From Erysipelothrix sp. (lineage in GTDB: Bacteria > Bacillota_I > Bacilli_A > Erysipelotrichales > Erysipelotrichaceae): DNA of 62,165 nt. A model generated the notes under the pieces. That model saw only the letters and a program-made list of their open reading frames with translations, did not search any database and was not told the origin of the DNA. Both the position numbers and the translations under genes were made by a program. Location: positions 1-62,165 of the forward strand of contig JAGXRX010000027.1 of NCBI GenBank assembly GCA_018335655.1, written 5' to 3'. Positions 8,156 to 16,748 of this stretch are shown in pieces (within the stretch, counting starts at the first letter, position 1; each line of letters opens with the position of its first letter).

Positions 8156-9799
8156 TTAGGTCTGGGACAATATCATTCGATCCCAAACATCTTGATGAGC
8201 ATTGACTTGAGTTAACTTCCCTTCATCGACAACGTAAATCTTATCATAAAGTTCTAAATGTTCTTTAAAGATAATATGACTGACATTAATAATGGTTTTA
8301 GGAAGTGATAGTAAATCTTTTTCAATGCTTTGAGCGATTTCAAGTTCTAAAGATGCAAAGATTTCATCACAAAGAATGACACTAGTTTCTAAACATAATG
8401 CTCGTGCTAACATGAGTCTTGCTCGTTGTCCTCCAGAAACATTTGAACCATTGTTGACGAGTTCATCGTCTAAGTTTAATTGGGACAAACCGACTTGGTG
8501 TAGTGCTTGACGACACTTCTCATCACTGATTGATTGATATAGTGTTAGGTTATCTTTTACAGATCCTGAGAAAATAAATCCAATTTGATCAACTGTCGTA
8601 AATAATGAGTAATAGTCTATTGGTATCATTGAGAATATATCATCGCGATTAAGGGATACTAGTCCACCCTTTGGAACAATATTTTGTCGTATCGTTTTAA
8701 GGATTGTTGATTTTCCTGCACCACTTCGACCTACAATAAGAACTTTTTCATTAACATTAATTGATAGATTAACATCTGTAAGTATGGACTTCTCTTCATC
8801 TTCATATCCTAAGTCTGCTTGATTAAATGCTAATGTTTCAAAATGATCGACATGAAGTGAGCGATTAAGAACGGGAACTTTAAGATTAAGATCAAATTCA
8901 TCCAATACTTTAACAATCCCTTTCATTTGAGTAATCACTGGAGAAAACTGAGATAAAGGCCACATGACATTACCAAAAGCTGATGCGACTAGAATAATAC
9001 TTCCAAGTCCTGCATTCGTAGAGCGTGCAAACAAGATACCTGACACTACTAATCCAAAGAGAATAAAGGATTGAATGAACTGATTTAGCGCAGCAACTTG
9101 AGTTTCTTTAACATCCACTCCATAATTATCTTTTTGCACAGCAACCGCATGACTTAAAAATAGTTCATGACGTTGTGATTTAAGCTGATGTTGCTTAATA
9201 ATATCAAATCCTTGTAAAGTCTCTTCCACAAAGCTTGTGTATTTTTGGAGTGACGCTGATTTTTTGGCCTCACTTTTTTGAACTGGTTTAGAGTTGTTGG
9301 ATGTGATAACCAAGAAAAGAATTAAAAGGATAAATGCTACAACGACAAGATATGGCGATACTGTAGAGACTAATATAACTGCCATAACGAATTGTAATGT
9401 CATTCTAATAAGTTGAAGTATATTAAGAAGATATTTGTCTTGAAAGCGATCAAAGTCATTAGTAAGATTTGAGCGATATACACTCACTTTTTCTTTTTGA
9501 AGTTGCGTGATATCTTGATTAAGTAACGAATAGACATAGTGTCTCTTCATTAGTAGTAAACTTTGCTCGATATATTGAGATCTTAAGTAAGTTCCTACTA
9601 AGTCAACAACAAGCCCAAGCAATAATAGAAGAATGATCCATCGAGCTGTTTCTAGCATTAGCTCTATTTGTTTGTTTAAACCGTAATCGGTGATAATTCG
9701 TAATAAATAAATATTAAATCCATTAAACACGGTCATCAAAACCATACCAATGATATTCAGTAGTAGCCATCCCTTATGGCCTAAATGAAGTTTTTTCAT
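8156..9799 (-). CDS. ABC exporter half-transporter, permease-ATPase fusion (subunit 2)
   Basis: 547 residues: an N-terminal six-helix exporter domain (about 1-300) and a C-terminal ATPase with Walker A GRSGAGKST, signature VSGGQRARL, Walker B VILCDEIFASLE and H-loop NVSH. It overlaps its partner by 4 bp, as is usual for heterodimeric exporters. The substrate is unknown. The neighbouring large pilin-like gene is transcribed the same way but separated by about 70 bp, so a functional link is only possible. Confidence 0.85.
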   Translation of the reverse strand: MKKLHLGHKGWLLLNIIGMVLMTVFNGFNIYLLRIITDYGLNKQIELMLETARWIILLLLLGLVVDLVGTYLRSQYIEQSLLLMKRHYVYSLLNQDITQLQKEKVSVYRSNLTNDFDRFQDKYLLNILQLIRMTLQFVMAVILVSTVSPYLVVVAFILLILFLVITSNNSKPVQKSEAKKSASLQKYTSFVEETLQGFDIIKQHQLKSQRHELFLSHAVAVQKDNYGVDVKETQVAALNQFIQSFILFGLVVSGILFARSTNAGLGSIILVASAFGNVMWPLSQFSPVITQMKGIVKVLDEFDLNLKVPVLNRSLHVDHFETLAFNQADLGYEDEEKSILTDVNLSINVNEKVLIVGRSGAGKSTILKTIRQNIVPKGGLVSLNRDDIFSMIPIDYYSLFTTVDQIGFIFSGSVKDNLTLYQSISDEKCRQALHQVGLSQLNLDDELVNNGSNVSGGQRARLMLARALCLETSVILCDEIFASLELEIAQSIEKDLLSLPKTIINVSHIIFKEHLELYDKIYVVDEGKLTQVNAHQDVWDRMILSQT

Positions 9800-11403
9800 G
9801 CTTGACCTCCTAGGGGTTCTAGTTCAATGACTTTATCAAAGTGTGGTTTCAAATAGTCAATATGACGATGTGTAACACATACAATGGTCTTATCTAGGTT
9901 TAGTAATGTCTCATAGATTCTTTGTGAGGTGACATCATCAAGACTTGCAGATGGTTCATCTACAAACAACATGGCAAAGTCATGGTAAAGTTCACGTGCA
10001 ATTGAAATGCGTTGGCGTTGTCCTCCAGAAATATTGGATCCATCATTAATAAGCATGTGTTCTTCTTTTTGTTCAAGGGTAAGTACCCAATCTAATAAAT
10101 CAACGTCTTTTAATACTTTCATAAGCTTTTCATGATCATATTCTTGAGCTAAAATGATATTTTTCTTAATAGAATCATTAAACAAGAAATGGGATTGGCG
10201 AATATAGCCTGCTTCTTCAAGAAAACTTTCATGATTAATGTGTCGTAGTTCTACCTTATCGACATTCACTTCACCCTCATAGGATGAAAGATTTTGAGCT
10301 AGACAACTTACGAGAGTAGTCTTACCGGCACCCGATGGTCCAATAACGAGTACTTTCTCTTTAGGTTGAATAATAAACTTAAGTTCATCAAGTACTTTCT
10401 TATGTTCATAATTAAATGTTAGTGAAACAACATTAAGTTCATCTTCAAAGATCATATCTTCAACAGCAGGAGGTGTTGATTGAGTTTGAGTAATTCGATT
10501 AAAGATATCGACTGAAGTACGTAAGCGATTAATAAAGTTAAATCCACTAATCATACTCCAAACAAGTTGTCCAATAAGATTAAAGACTAAAATGAGGGCA
10601 GTAAGTGAAATTTGATCTTGTACAAACAAAAATGTTGCATAGACATAGATTCCCATTTGATAGGATGCAGCAATCCAATGATTAAGATTAGATTGAATCT
10701 CATCGATTTGAAAGGCTTTCTTTTTAATCTGTTCCAACACTCGAATAATGGATTCAAAAGGTGGTTTAAAGAATTCTTCAGCATGATACAACTTAATCAC
10801 TTCAAGTCCTTGAAGGATATTTGAAAGTTGAGTATTATAAGAAGCATTTGCATCCTGAGTAGCAGATTTATTCTTTCGAGCAATCGGCTTAAAGTATGTT
10901 GTAATCGCATATAGAAGTAAAGTTACCCCAATGGTTGAAAATGCAATAATTGGGGAAATAAACATTAAGACAATAGTCCCTAAAAAGAAACTACCAAAGC
11001 TAAAGATGATATTAAGTAAAGACAAGAAGAAATCTTTCTCAAACAAATTAATATCTGATACAAGCATCGACATATAGTGTTCTTTTGGCGACTTGCGATA
11101 ACTCTCATACGTATGATTCATGATCTTTTCATAAGCTAAAGTTCTTACTTGCACAAGAATGTCGCGCATGAAACCAATTCGTAAAAAACGAGATAACATT
11201 TGAACAAATATTGGGGTAAACGCGAAAATTGCCACGAAGATAATTCTTGTACGTATTCCCTCCCAATTAGCTTCTTCAATGATCCCAAAAGCGTTAGATA
11301 GTGCAAACGTTGAAAACAAACCATTGATGGTTGTTAAAAATGCTCCTATCATGTAGAAAATGAATTGTTTTCGGTTTTGTTTTAAAAGTTGTGATATGGT
11401 CAT
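9796..11403 (-). CDS. ABC exporter half-transporter, permease-ATPase fusion (subunit 1)
   Basis: 535 residues with an exporter membrane domain (about 1-310) and an ATPase with Walker A GPSGAGKTT, signature ISGGQRQRI, Walker B MLFVDEPSASLDD and H-loop VTHRH. It is the first gene of the two-gene operon. Both subunits keep the catalytic Glu after Walker B, so neither site is obviously dead. Candidate cargoes include peptides, drugs or lipids; nothing in the neighbourhood decides. Confidence 0.85.
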   Translation of the reverse strand: MTISQLLKQNRKQFIFYMIGAFLTTINGLFSTFALSNAFGIIEEANWEGIRTRIIFVAIFAFTPIFVQMLSRFLRIGFMRDILVQVRTLAYEKIMNHTYESYRKSPKEHYMSMLVSDINLFEKDFFLSLLNIIFSFGSFFLGTIVLMFISPIIAFSTIGVTLLLYAITTYFKPIARKNKSATQDANASYNTQLSNILQGLEVIKLYHAEEFFKPPFESIIRVLEQIKKKAFQIDEIQSNLNHWIAASYQMGIYVYATFLFVQDQISLTALILVFNLIGQLVWSMISGFNFINRLRTSVDIFNRITQTQSTPPAVEDMIFEDELNVVSLTFNYEHKKVLDELKFIIQPKEKVLVIGPSGAGKTTLVSCLAQNLSSYEGEVNVDKVELRHINHESFLEEAGYIRQSHFLFNDSIKKNIILAQEYDHEKLMKVLKDVDLLDWVLTLEQKEEHMLINDGSNISGGQRQRISIARELYHDFAMLFVDEPSASLDDVTSQRIYETLLNLDKTIVCVTHRHIDYLKPHFDKVIELEPLGGQA

Positions 11404-11532
11404 ATATTCTCTTTCTAGACAGTTTTACTTCGTTCAAAATCTATTTTATCATAAAGATATTAATTTGAATGGTAACTTATCAAGAAGTTTATGCATTTGG
11501 CATAATCTTGGTAAAGGACATAACCACTTTAC

Positions 11533-11561
11533 TTGACACTTAAGCATGAATGCGATACGCT
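11533..11561 (+). promoter_or_regulatory. Promoter of the PTS EIIC-like gene
   Basis: Perfect -35 TTGACA (11533-11538), a 17-base spacer and -10 TACGCT (11556-11561), 25 bp before the start codon. Confidence 0.6.
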
Positions 11562-11585
11562 TTTGTCCATGAAGTGAGGTCAAAT

Positions 11586-12617
11586 ATGACAGCGTTATTA
11601 AAGCGGAAAAATATTTCTTTATCTTTAAAGGTTTACTTCATTGATGCTCTAAGTGCTATGGCTCTTGGACTATTTTCAACATTGATTATTGGACTTATTG
11701 TCAAGACACTTGGTGATCAAACTCTCATCTGGTTTGGTGACAATGTTATTAGTAAGCATTTTGTTACCTTAGGACTTACAGCTATGGGACTTATGGGGGC
11801 AGGTATTGGGGTTGCTGTTGCACATCGTCTTCAAGCTCCACCTTTAGTCTTATTCTCAAGTGCCGTAACAGGTATGATGGGGGCAACCCTTGGTGGCCCT
11901 GCAGGTTCCTTTGTCGCTTCACTTATCGCTTGTGAGTTTGGAAAACTTGTTTCTAAAGAAACACAACTTGATATCCTTGTGACACCATTTATTACATTAC
12001 TTACTGGTTCACTTGTTGCTTTATCAATTTCACCGTTAATTGCACAACTAATGACTGGTCTTGGGGCTATCATTATCGAAGCAACCACCTACCAACCATT
12101 CTTTATGGGTATCATTGTATCAATGATTATGGGTTTAGTTCTCACTGCACCTATATCATCGGCAGCTCTTGGAATTATGCTCAATCTTAGTGGATTAGCA
12201 GCAGGTGCTGCAACAGTTGGTTGTGCTGCACATATGATAGGCTTTGCAGTTATGGGACTTAAAGATAATAAACCTGCAAGTTTTGTTTCTGTAGGACTTG
12301 GTACAAGCATGCTTCATATTTCTAACATTGTTAAAAATCCATGGATTCTACTTCCTCCAGTCTTGTCTTCAATGATTCTTGGTCCTATCGCCACTGTTTA
12401 CTTTAAAATGAGTAACATTGCAGCTGGTTCAGGTATGGGCACAAGTGGTCTTGTTGGTCAGTTTACAACCTTAACAACCATGGGTTGGACTCAAGATGTG
12501 TTAATCGCAGTCGGTTTACTACACTTTGTCTTCCCTGCACTACTTACTTATGGTTTTTATCGCTTATTGGTACATCGTGGTAAGATTAAAACTGCAGACT
12601 TAAAACTAGAAATTTAA
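11586..12617 (+). CDS. PTS EIIC-like membrane protein (PTS_EIIC_2 family)
   Basis: 344-residue polytopic membrane protein with about 9-10 hydrophobic segments, starting MTALLKRKNISLSLKVYFIDALSAMALGLF in the style of the EIIC_2 family. I use the ATG preceded by TGAGGT; an upstream in-frame ATG lies next to the promoter and lacks a ribosome site. No EIIA or EIIB partner is adjacent and the substrate is unknown. This family is often found as single genes without phosphotransfer partners, so sugar transport is not certain. Confidence 0.75.
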   Translation: MTALLKRKNISLSLKVYFIDALSAMALGLFSTLIIGLIVKTLGDQTLIWFGDNVISKHFVTLGLTAMGLMGAGIGVAVAHRLQAPPLVLFSSAVTGMMGATLGGPAGSFVASLIACEFGKLVSKETQLDILVTPFITLLTGSLVALSISPLIAQLMTGLGAIIIEATTYQPFFMGIIVSMIMGLVLTAPISSAALGIMLNLSGLAAGAATVGCAAHMIGFAVMGLKDNKPASFVSVGLGTSMLHISNIVKNPWILLPPVLSSMILGPIATVYFKMSNIAAGSGMGTSGLVGQFTTLTTMGWTQDVLIAVGLLHFVFPALLTYGFYRLLVHRGKIKTADLKLEI

Positions 12618-12639
12618 AAGCACCTTTCACAAGGTGCTT
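12618..12639 (+). terminator. Terminator between EIIC-like gene and degV (bidirectional)
   Basis: AAGCACCTT-TCAC-AAGGTGCTT followed by CTTTTTAT, between convergent genes. Confidence 0.8.
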
Positions 12640-12643
12640 CTTT

Positions 12644-13492
12644 TTATAAGATAGAGATTCCAACTCCTAGTAAACCAGGTCCTGTATGAACCCCTAAAGC
12701 TGGAGATATTTCAGAGAAGAAATAAGTAGCTTGATCATGAAATAAAACCATTAAGTTTTCTTTCAAAGCTTGTGCATCTTCGCTTGCATTAGCATGGGCA
12801 ATACCAATTAGATACTTTTTGTTTGGATCAAAGAAAGATTCAACTTTGTTTTGAAGAGCTTTCACTGATTTTTGACGACCTCTCACTTTTGCAATGGTTG
12901 TATAGATGCCTTGATCATCACAAGTGATGAGTGGTTTTAACTCAAGTGCAGTGCCTAAGAATCCACTAACTTTACCAATTCTTCCACCTTTAATAAGGTA
13001 TTCAAGAGTTGACAACACAAAGAAGACTTTAGTATTCGCAATTGATTCTTCAATATTGGCTTTAAGCTCATCAAAGGATAGTCCATCTTGTACCCACTGC
13101 GCAGCTCTAATAGCAGTTAAACCACTTCCAATACCAATGTTTTTTGTATCAAATACGTCCATTGGAATTTCACTTTCCTTCGCATACAGTTGAACCATAT
13201 TACATGTTCCAGAAAGTCCAGAAGATAACATTATCGCAACAATTCTAGTAAAACCTTGAGCTTTAATGATTGATACTAAATGTTCTAAATCTTCTCCAAA
13301 AGGAAGTGATGTCGTTGGAACTTCTTTGTGTAAGTTTTCAAGAACTGTTTTCGAGTCAATATCAACTCCATCACGATAACTTCTTTCTTTATAGTTAACT
13401 TGAAGCGGTAGAATAAAGATAGGATGAGTTTGCATCATGGATGCAGGAACATCACTACCTGAGTCGGTCAAAATCGCAATTTTTTCTGTCAT
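12644..13492 (-). CDS. DegV family protein (fatty-acid-binding, FakB-like)
   Basis: 282 residues, normal for the family. It starts KIAILTDSGSDVPASMM, with the conserved TDSGSD loop, and has TTSLPFGEDL and SSGLSGT, positions that bind the carboxylate of a fatty acid in DegV/FakB proteins. FakB presents fatty acids to a FakA kinase for phosphorylation; such a kinase-like domain occurs at 25.9 kb. It lies 4 bp downstream of the DUF1836 gene in the same operon. Confidence 0.88.
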   Translation of the reverse strand: MTEKIAILTDSGSDVPASMMQTHPIFILPLQVNYKERSYRDGVDIDSKTVLENLHKEVPTTSLPFGEDLEHLVSIIKAQGFTRIVAIMLSSGLSGTCNMVQLYAKESEIPMDVFDTKNIGIGSGLTAIRAAQWVQDGLSFDELKANIEESIANTKVFFVLSTLEYLIKGGRIGKVSGFLGTALELKPLITCDDQGIYTTIAKVRGRQKSVKALQNKVESFFDPNKKYLIGIAHANASEDAQALKENLMVLFHDQATYFFSEISPALGVHTGPGLLGVGISIL

Positions 13493-13496
13493 TGTT

Positions 13497-13943
13497 TTAA
13501 TTCGATGAATTAATCCACTGTTGAGCTTTCTTTTGATGTGCTATGCATTGTGTTGCATGAAACATGATTGGACTTATCCCATCATGTAATACCTTTGTAT
13601 TTTTTGGCTCTTCAAGTGCATATGCAAGTGCTTCTAAAAAAGCATTATACGCTTCTTTAAGTCCTAAACGTTTTGTTTCAGTAATAATGCCTTGTTTAAT
13701 AAGGGATATGTCAAACCCTTCTTTAAGAAACACAATTACGAATAAATACGCAATATGAAGGCGTTGATAGCGCTTTTTAACTGGAGGTGGAATAAGACCT
13801 AACTTGACATAATTGTTAATCATTGCCTTAGTAAGAGGCTTTACATGCACACTTACACAATAAGGATTAATGAGTGATAGTACTTGATCAACATATAAAT
13901 CAATCTTTGGTAGTTCTTCCCAGCGTGGTAGAGTTGAATTCAT
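13497..13943 (-). CDS. DUF1836 protein with MerR-like HTH
   Basis: 148 residues. The segment about 38-68 (TKAMINNYVKLGLIPPPVKKRY) is a MerR-like helix-turn-helix with the typical Y-x-x-x-G-L-I-P turn; the rest is helical. DUF1836 proteins commonly sit next to degV genes. A palindromic operator candidate overlaps its promoter region, so it probably represses or activates its own operon. The ligand is unknown; a lipid signal would fit the DegV partner (inference). Confidence 0.75.
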   Translation of the reverse strand: MNSTLPRWEELPKIDLYVDQVLSLINPYCVSVHVKPLTKAMINNYVKLGLIPPPVKKRYQRLHIAYLFVIVFLKEGFDISLIKQGIITETKRLGLKEAYNAFLEALAYALEEPKNTKVLHDGISPIMFHATQCIAHQKKAQQWINSSN

Positions 13944-13967
13944 CGAGGATCCTTTCTTATTACATGA

Positions 13968-14006
13968 ATTATAACATATAGTTATTATAATTACATGTGT
14001 AATTAT
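13968..14006 (-). promoter_or_regulatory. Promoter and palindromic operator of the DUF1836-degV operon
   Basis: Minus-strand -10 TATAAT at 13968-13973, preceded by the inverted repeat ATAATTACA-TG-TGTAATTAT (13987-14006), which occupies the -35 region. The 9-bp arms match perfectly. Likely the binding site of the DUF1836 regulator itself. Confidence 0.5.
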
Positions 14007-14047
14007 TTAGATTGTGTCTATTCTACCATGAATGAATGAGATATAAA

Positions 14048-14067
14048 AAGCTATCTTTCGACAGCTT
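14048..14067 (-). terminator. Terminator of the diguanylate cyclase gene
   Basis: On the minus strand AAGCT, a loop containing TCGAAAGA, then AGCTT running into TTT; the stem spans the stop codon. Short, moderate strength. Confidence 0.45.
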
Positions 14068-15103
14068 CATTATTAACAACTTGATTTCGGCCTTGTTCTT
14101 TTGCCTTATAAAGAAAGTTGTCAGCATTTCGAATACACTCTTCTAAACTTAAGTCGACGTTGCAACAGTTGTAGAATGCACCGATGCTTACGGTAATGTT
14201 GAATGTTTGATTGGTTACTTCAATGGGTGTGGATTGAATAAGTTCTAGAATGCGTTGAGCTTTTTCTCTAAAGAAGCGAGCCCGCTCCATTTCCATGATT
14301 ACAAGGAATTCTTCGCCACCGTATCTTACTACTAGATCTTCTTCTCTCATGCTCTTCTTTAACAACTCGGCAACTTTAATAAGAACTTCATCTCCTATTA
14401 AGTGACCATAGGTATCGTTAATTTTTTTAAAGTGATCAATATCAATCATCATTACACCTAAACCTTTAAATTCTTTATCAAGTGTATTATTGAGATATTG
14501 ATTTAAGCTTAAGCGATTTGGAAGTCCTGTTAGGTGATCTTGTTGAGCAATCTCTTCAAGTTTAGCTCTATTTCGCTTAGCAATATTTTCATAGTAATAT
14601 GCCGAGTGAGAAACGGCTGTGATATTAAAGAAGACATTCAGTACAAAGAATATTTGAATAATATAAGGTTCGACAACTGTAAGTGGAGGATAAGTTTGAA
14701 GATAAAAGAATGCTGCTATATATAGTAGCCCTTGAACGACAACTCCAATAATTCGGTATTGATTTGACCAGTTAGTATAAACAATTAAAACGGCCATATT
14801 TAAGTGAAACAAGCCAAATCCACTATCAAGTCCAAATGCAATCGTTTCCATACTTGTGACTATAGTAACCATAGTAATGAATATAAATGAAGCATACCCA
14901 TAGTGTTGTTTGCGATTAAGATATAAAACGAAAAGTGTAACAAACATCGAAAAAAAGTTGATATAGAATATAATCATATTACCAACATAATAGAATAATG
15001 GAAGAATAATGATATATGAAAAGAGTGTACTTAAGTACACAATATTAGCTTGTCTACTATATTGCCAGTATTCAATATCATGTTTTTCTGATAGTAGTCG
15101 CAT
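14051..15103 (-). CDS. Membrane-bound diguanylate cyclase (GGDEF)
   Basis: Makes cyclic di-GMP from two GTP. 350 residues: about 6 transmembrane helices (20-185) then a GGDEF domain (about 195-345). It has DIDHFKKINDTYGH, the active-site GGEEF in RYGGEEF, and an inhibitory RxxD site (REED) exactly five residues before it, so it should be active and feedback-inhibited. I start it at the ATG preceded by AGGGGAC; an in-frame ATG 51 bp earlier has no ribosome site. It directly follows pilA, separated by a terminator, suggesting a link between c-di-GMP and the pilus. Confidence 0.9.
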   Translation of the reverse strand: MRLLSEKHDIEYWQYSRQANIVYLSTLFSYIIILPLFYYVGNMIIFYINFFSMFVTLFVLYLNRKQHYGYASFIFITMVTIVTSMETIAFGLDSGFGLFHLNMAVLIVYTNWSNQYRIIGVVVQGLLYIAAFFYLQTYPPLTVVEPYIIQIFFVLNVFFNITAVSHSAYYYENIAKRNRAKLEEIAQQDHLTGLPNRLSLNQYLNNTLDKEFKGLGVMMIDIDHFKKINDTYGHLIGDEVLIKVAELLKKSMREEDLVVRYGGEEFLVIMEMERARFFREKAQRILELIQSTPIEVTNQTFNITVSIGAFYNCCNVDLSLEECIRNADNFLYKAKEQGRNQVVNNEAVER

Positions 15104-15198
15104 AGTGTTGTCCCCTGTTAGAAATATGATACTTGCAACATCAAAGTATTTCAAGCAATATCATTTATTAATCATTATCTTAGTTAAATGAACATTAA

Positions 15199-15226
15199 AA
15201 AACCAATGCCTTACCGCATTGGTTTT
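15199..15226 (-). terminator. Terminator of pilA
   Basis: AAAACCAATGC-CTTACC-GCATTGGTTTT, an 11-bp perfect stem; on the minus strand it continues into a T-run. Strong. Confidence 0.85.
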
Positions 15227-15241
15227 ATATGATACTAATTA

Positions 15242-15583
15242 TCAAGGATTCTTTGCAATTTGACCATTAGCTTGTAAAGCATATGTTCCTGTAGCCATTG
15301 GACATGAGAATGAAGTTACAACTGTTCCTGATGAAGCAGCAGTACAAGCTCCTGTTGAATTTGGTAATGTCGGTGCAGTTGGCGCTGTACCAGTAGTTAA
15401 TAATGAAACAGTATATGATGCATAAGCAGATCTAACGTTTGCCAAATCTCTTGCTTCATTTGCTCTATCTAAACTTGATGCAACTGTAGGAATAATAATA
15501 GCTGCTAAAACCGCTAAGATAGCGATGACGACGATTAATTCGATTAAGGTAAACCCTTTTTTATTCTTTGCTTTCTTGAACAT
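15242..15583 (-). CDS. pilA: Type IV major pilin (PilA-like)
   Basis: 113-residue prepilin with leader MFKKAKNKKG and cleavage before FTLIELIVVIAILAVLAAIIIP, Glu at +5. The C-terminal half is small, Ala/Thr/Ser-rich, and has two Cys (GACTAA and FSCPMA) that could form a pilin disulfide loop. It has its own strong promoter and a strong terminator, as expected for the abundant subunit, and lies just downstream of pilB-pilT. Confidence 0.88.
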   Translation of the reverse strand: MFKKAKNKKGFTLIELIVVIAILAVLAAIIIPTVASSLDRANEARDLANVRSAYASYTVSLLTTGTAPTAPTLPNSTGACTAASSGTVVTSFSCPMATGTYALQANGQIAKNP

Positions 15584-15609
15584 GGTTAATGTCTCCTTTT
15601 GTTAGTATA

Positions 15610-15645
15610 ATTAAACATCAACTGTGTAAAATTGTCAACACAGTT
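15610..15645 (-). promoter_or_regulatory. pilA promoter with inverted repeat over the -35
   Basis: Minus strand: perfect -35 TTGACA (15633-15638), 17-base spacer, -10 TTTAAT (15610-15615). An 8-bp inverted repeat AACTGTGT...ACACAGTT (15620-15645) brackets the -35, a good place for a regulator. Confidence 0.6.
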
Positions 15646-15689
15646 TGATATAAGTGTGTGAATATAGTCGTTTATATGTGATTTAAGAA

Positions 15690-16748
15690 TCAGATTAAAC
15701 GTTTTAAGTATTCTTTATTGCTCGAAAATTCTAACGCAGTCTCTAAATCAATCGCTCCGTGCTTAATATATTGAGCTAACGATGTTTCTAGTGTCTGCAT
15801 TCCGATACGTTGACCTGTTTGAATACTTGAGTTAATTTGAACAATTTTGTTCTCACGAATGAGATTTCCAATAGCATCTGTCATGATCATAATCTCATGA
15901 ACCGCAACACGTTTTTGCTCATCAATTCGAGGAATTAAAGCTTGAGATACAACTCCTTTTAGTACAGAAGCTAGTTGAGTTCTAATCTGTGATTGTTGGT
16001 GAGGTGGGAAGACGTCTATGATACGATCAATAGTACTTGCTGCTCCCGTTGTATGAAGAGTTGATAACACTAAGTGTCCTGTTTCTGCAGCAGTTAATGC
16101 TAGTGATATAGTTTCAAAGTCTCTCATTTCACCTACAAGGATAACATCAGGATCTTCACGAAGTGCAGAGCGTAGAGCACTTTCAAAACTATGTGCATCA
16201 CGATGTATTTCGCGCTGATTAATTAATGATTTCTTTGGTAGATGGATATATTCAATAGGATCTTCAAGAGTTAGAATATGTCGTGCCTTTCTCTCATTGA
16301 TATAATCAATCATTGCGGCTAAGGTCGTAGATTTCCCACTTCCTGTTGGACCAGTGACAAGGATTAATCCACGAGGTTCATCGGCAAGTGTCTTTAATAT
16401 AGATGGTAACCCCAGTTGATCAATGGTTGGAATCTTGCCACGCAACAAACGCATTGCGATTGCTGGCATTCCCTGTGCACGAAAGATATTAAGTCGATAA
16501 CGACTTTGATTTGCATCAGTAAAGGCTGAATCAACATCATTTCCTTCTTGATATGATTTTTGCTGATGTTGATTCAACATGACGTTAATCCAACTTTGTA
16601 CTACATGACTTTCCAGTGTAGGATAATTAAGTTTTTCGAGTACACCAAGTTTTCTTACAATAGGTGGCATGCCTGCCACAAGATGAATATCAGAACATTC
16701 ATGGTCTATCGCATATTGTAGAATTTCTTCAAACATTAAGTTCACCAT
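15690..16748 (-). CDS. pilT: Type IV pilus retraction ATPase PilT
   Basis: Hexameric ATPase that powers pilus retraction at the inner face of the membrane. 352 residues, normal length. Walker A GPTGSGKST, Asp-box region LTLEDPIEYIH, Walker B ILVGEMRD, His-box LSTLHTT, and a near-canonical C-terminal AIxNLIRE motif (AIGNLIRE), which separates PilT from PilB. Its start overlaps the pilB stop by one base (TAATG), implying translational coupling. Its presence argues for true retractile pili rather than only a competence or secretion pseudopilus. Confidence 0.92.
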   Translation of the reverse strand: MVNLMFEEILQYAIDHECSDIHLVAGMPPIVRKLGVLEKLNYPTLESHVVQSWINVMLNQHQQKSYQEGNDVDSAFTDANQSRYRLNIFRAQGMPAIAMRLLRGKIPTIDQLGLPSILKTLADEPRGLILVTGPTGSGKSTTLAAMIDYINERKARHILTLEDPIEYIHLPKKSLINQREIHRDAHSFESALRSALREDPDVILVGEMRDFETISLALTAAETGHLVLSTLHTTGAASTIDRIIDVFPPHQQSQIRTQLASVLKGVVSQALIPRIDEQKRVAVHEIMIMTDAIGNLIRENKIVQINSSIQTGQRIGMQTLETSLAQYIKHGAIDLETALEFSSNKEYLKRLI

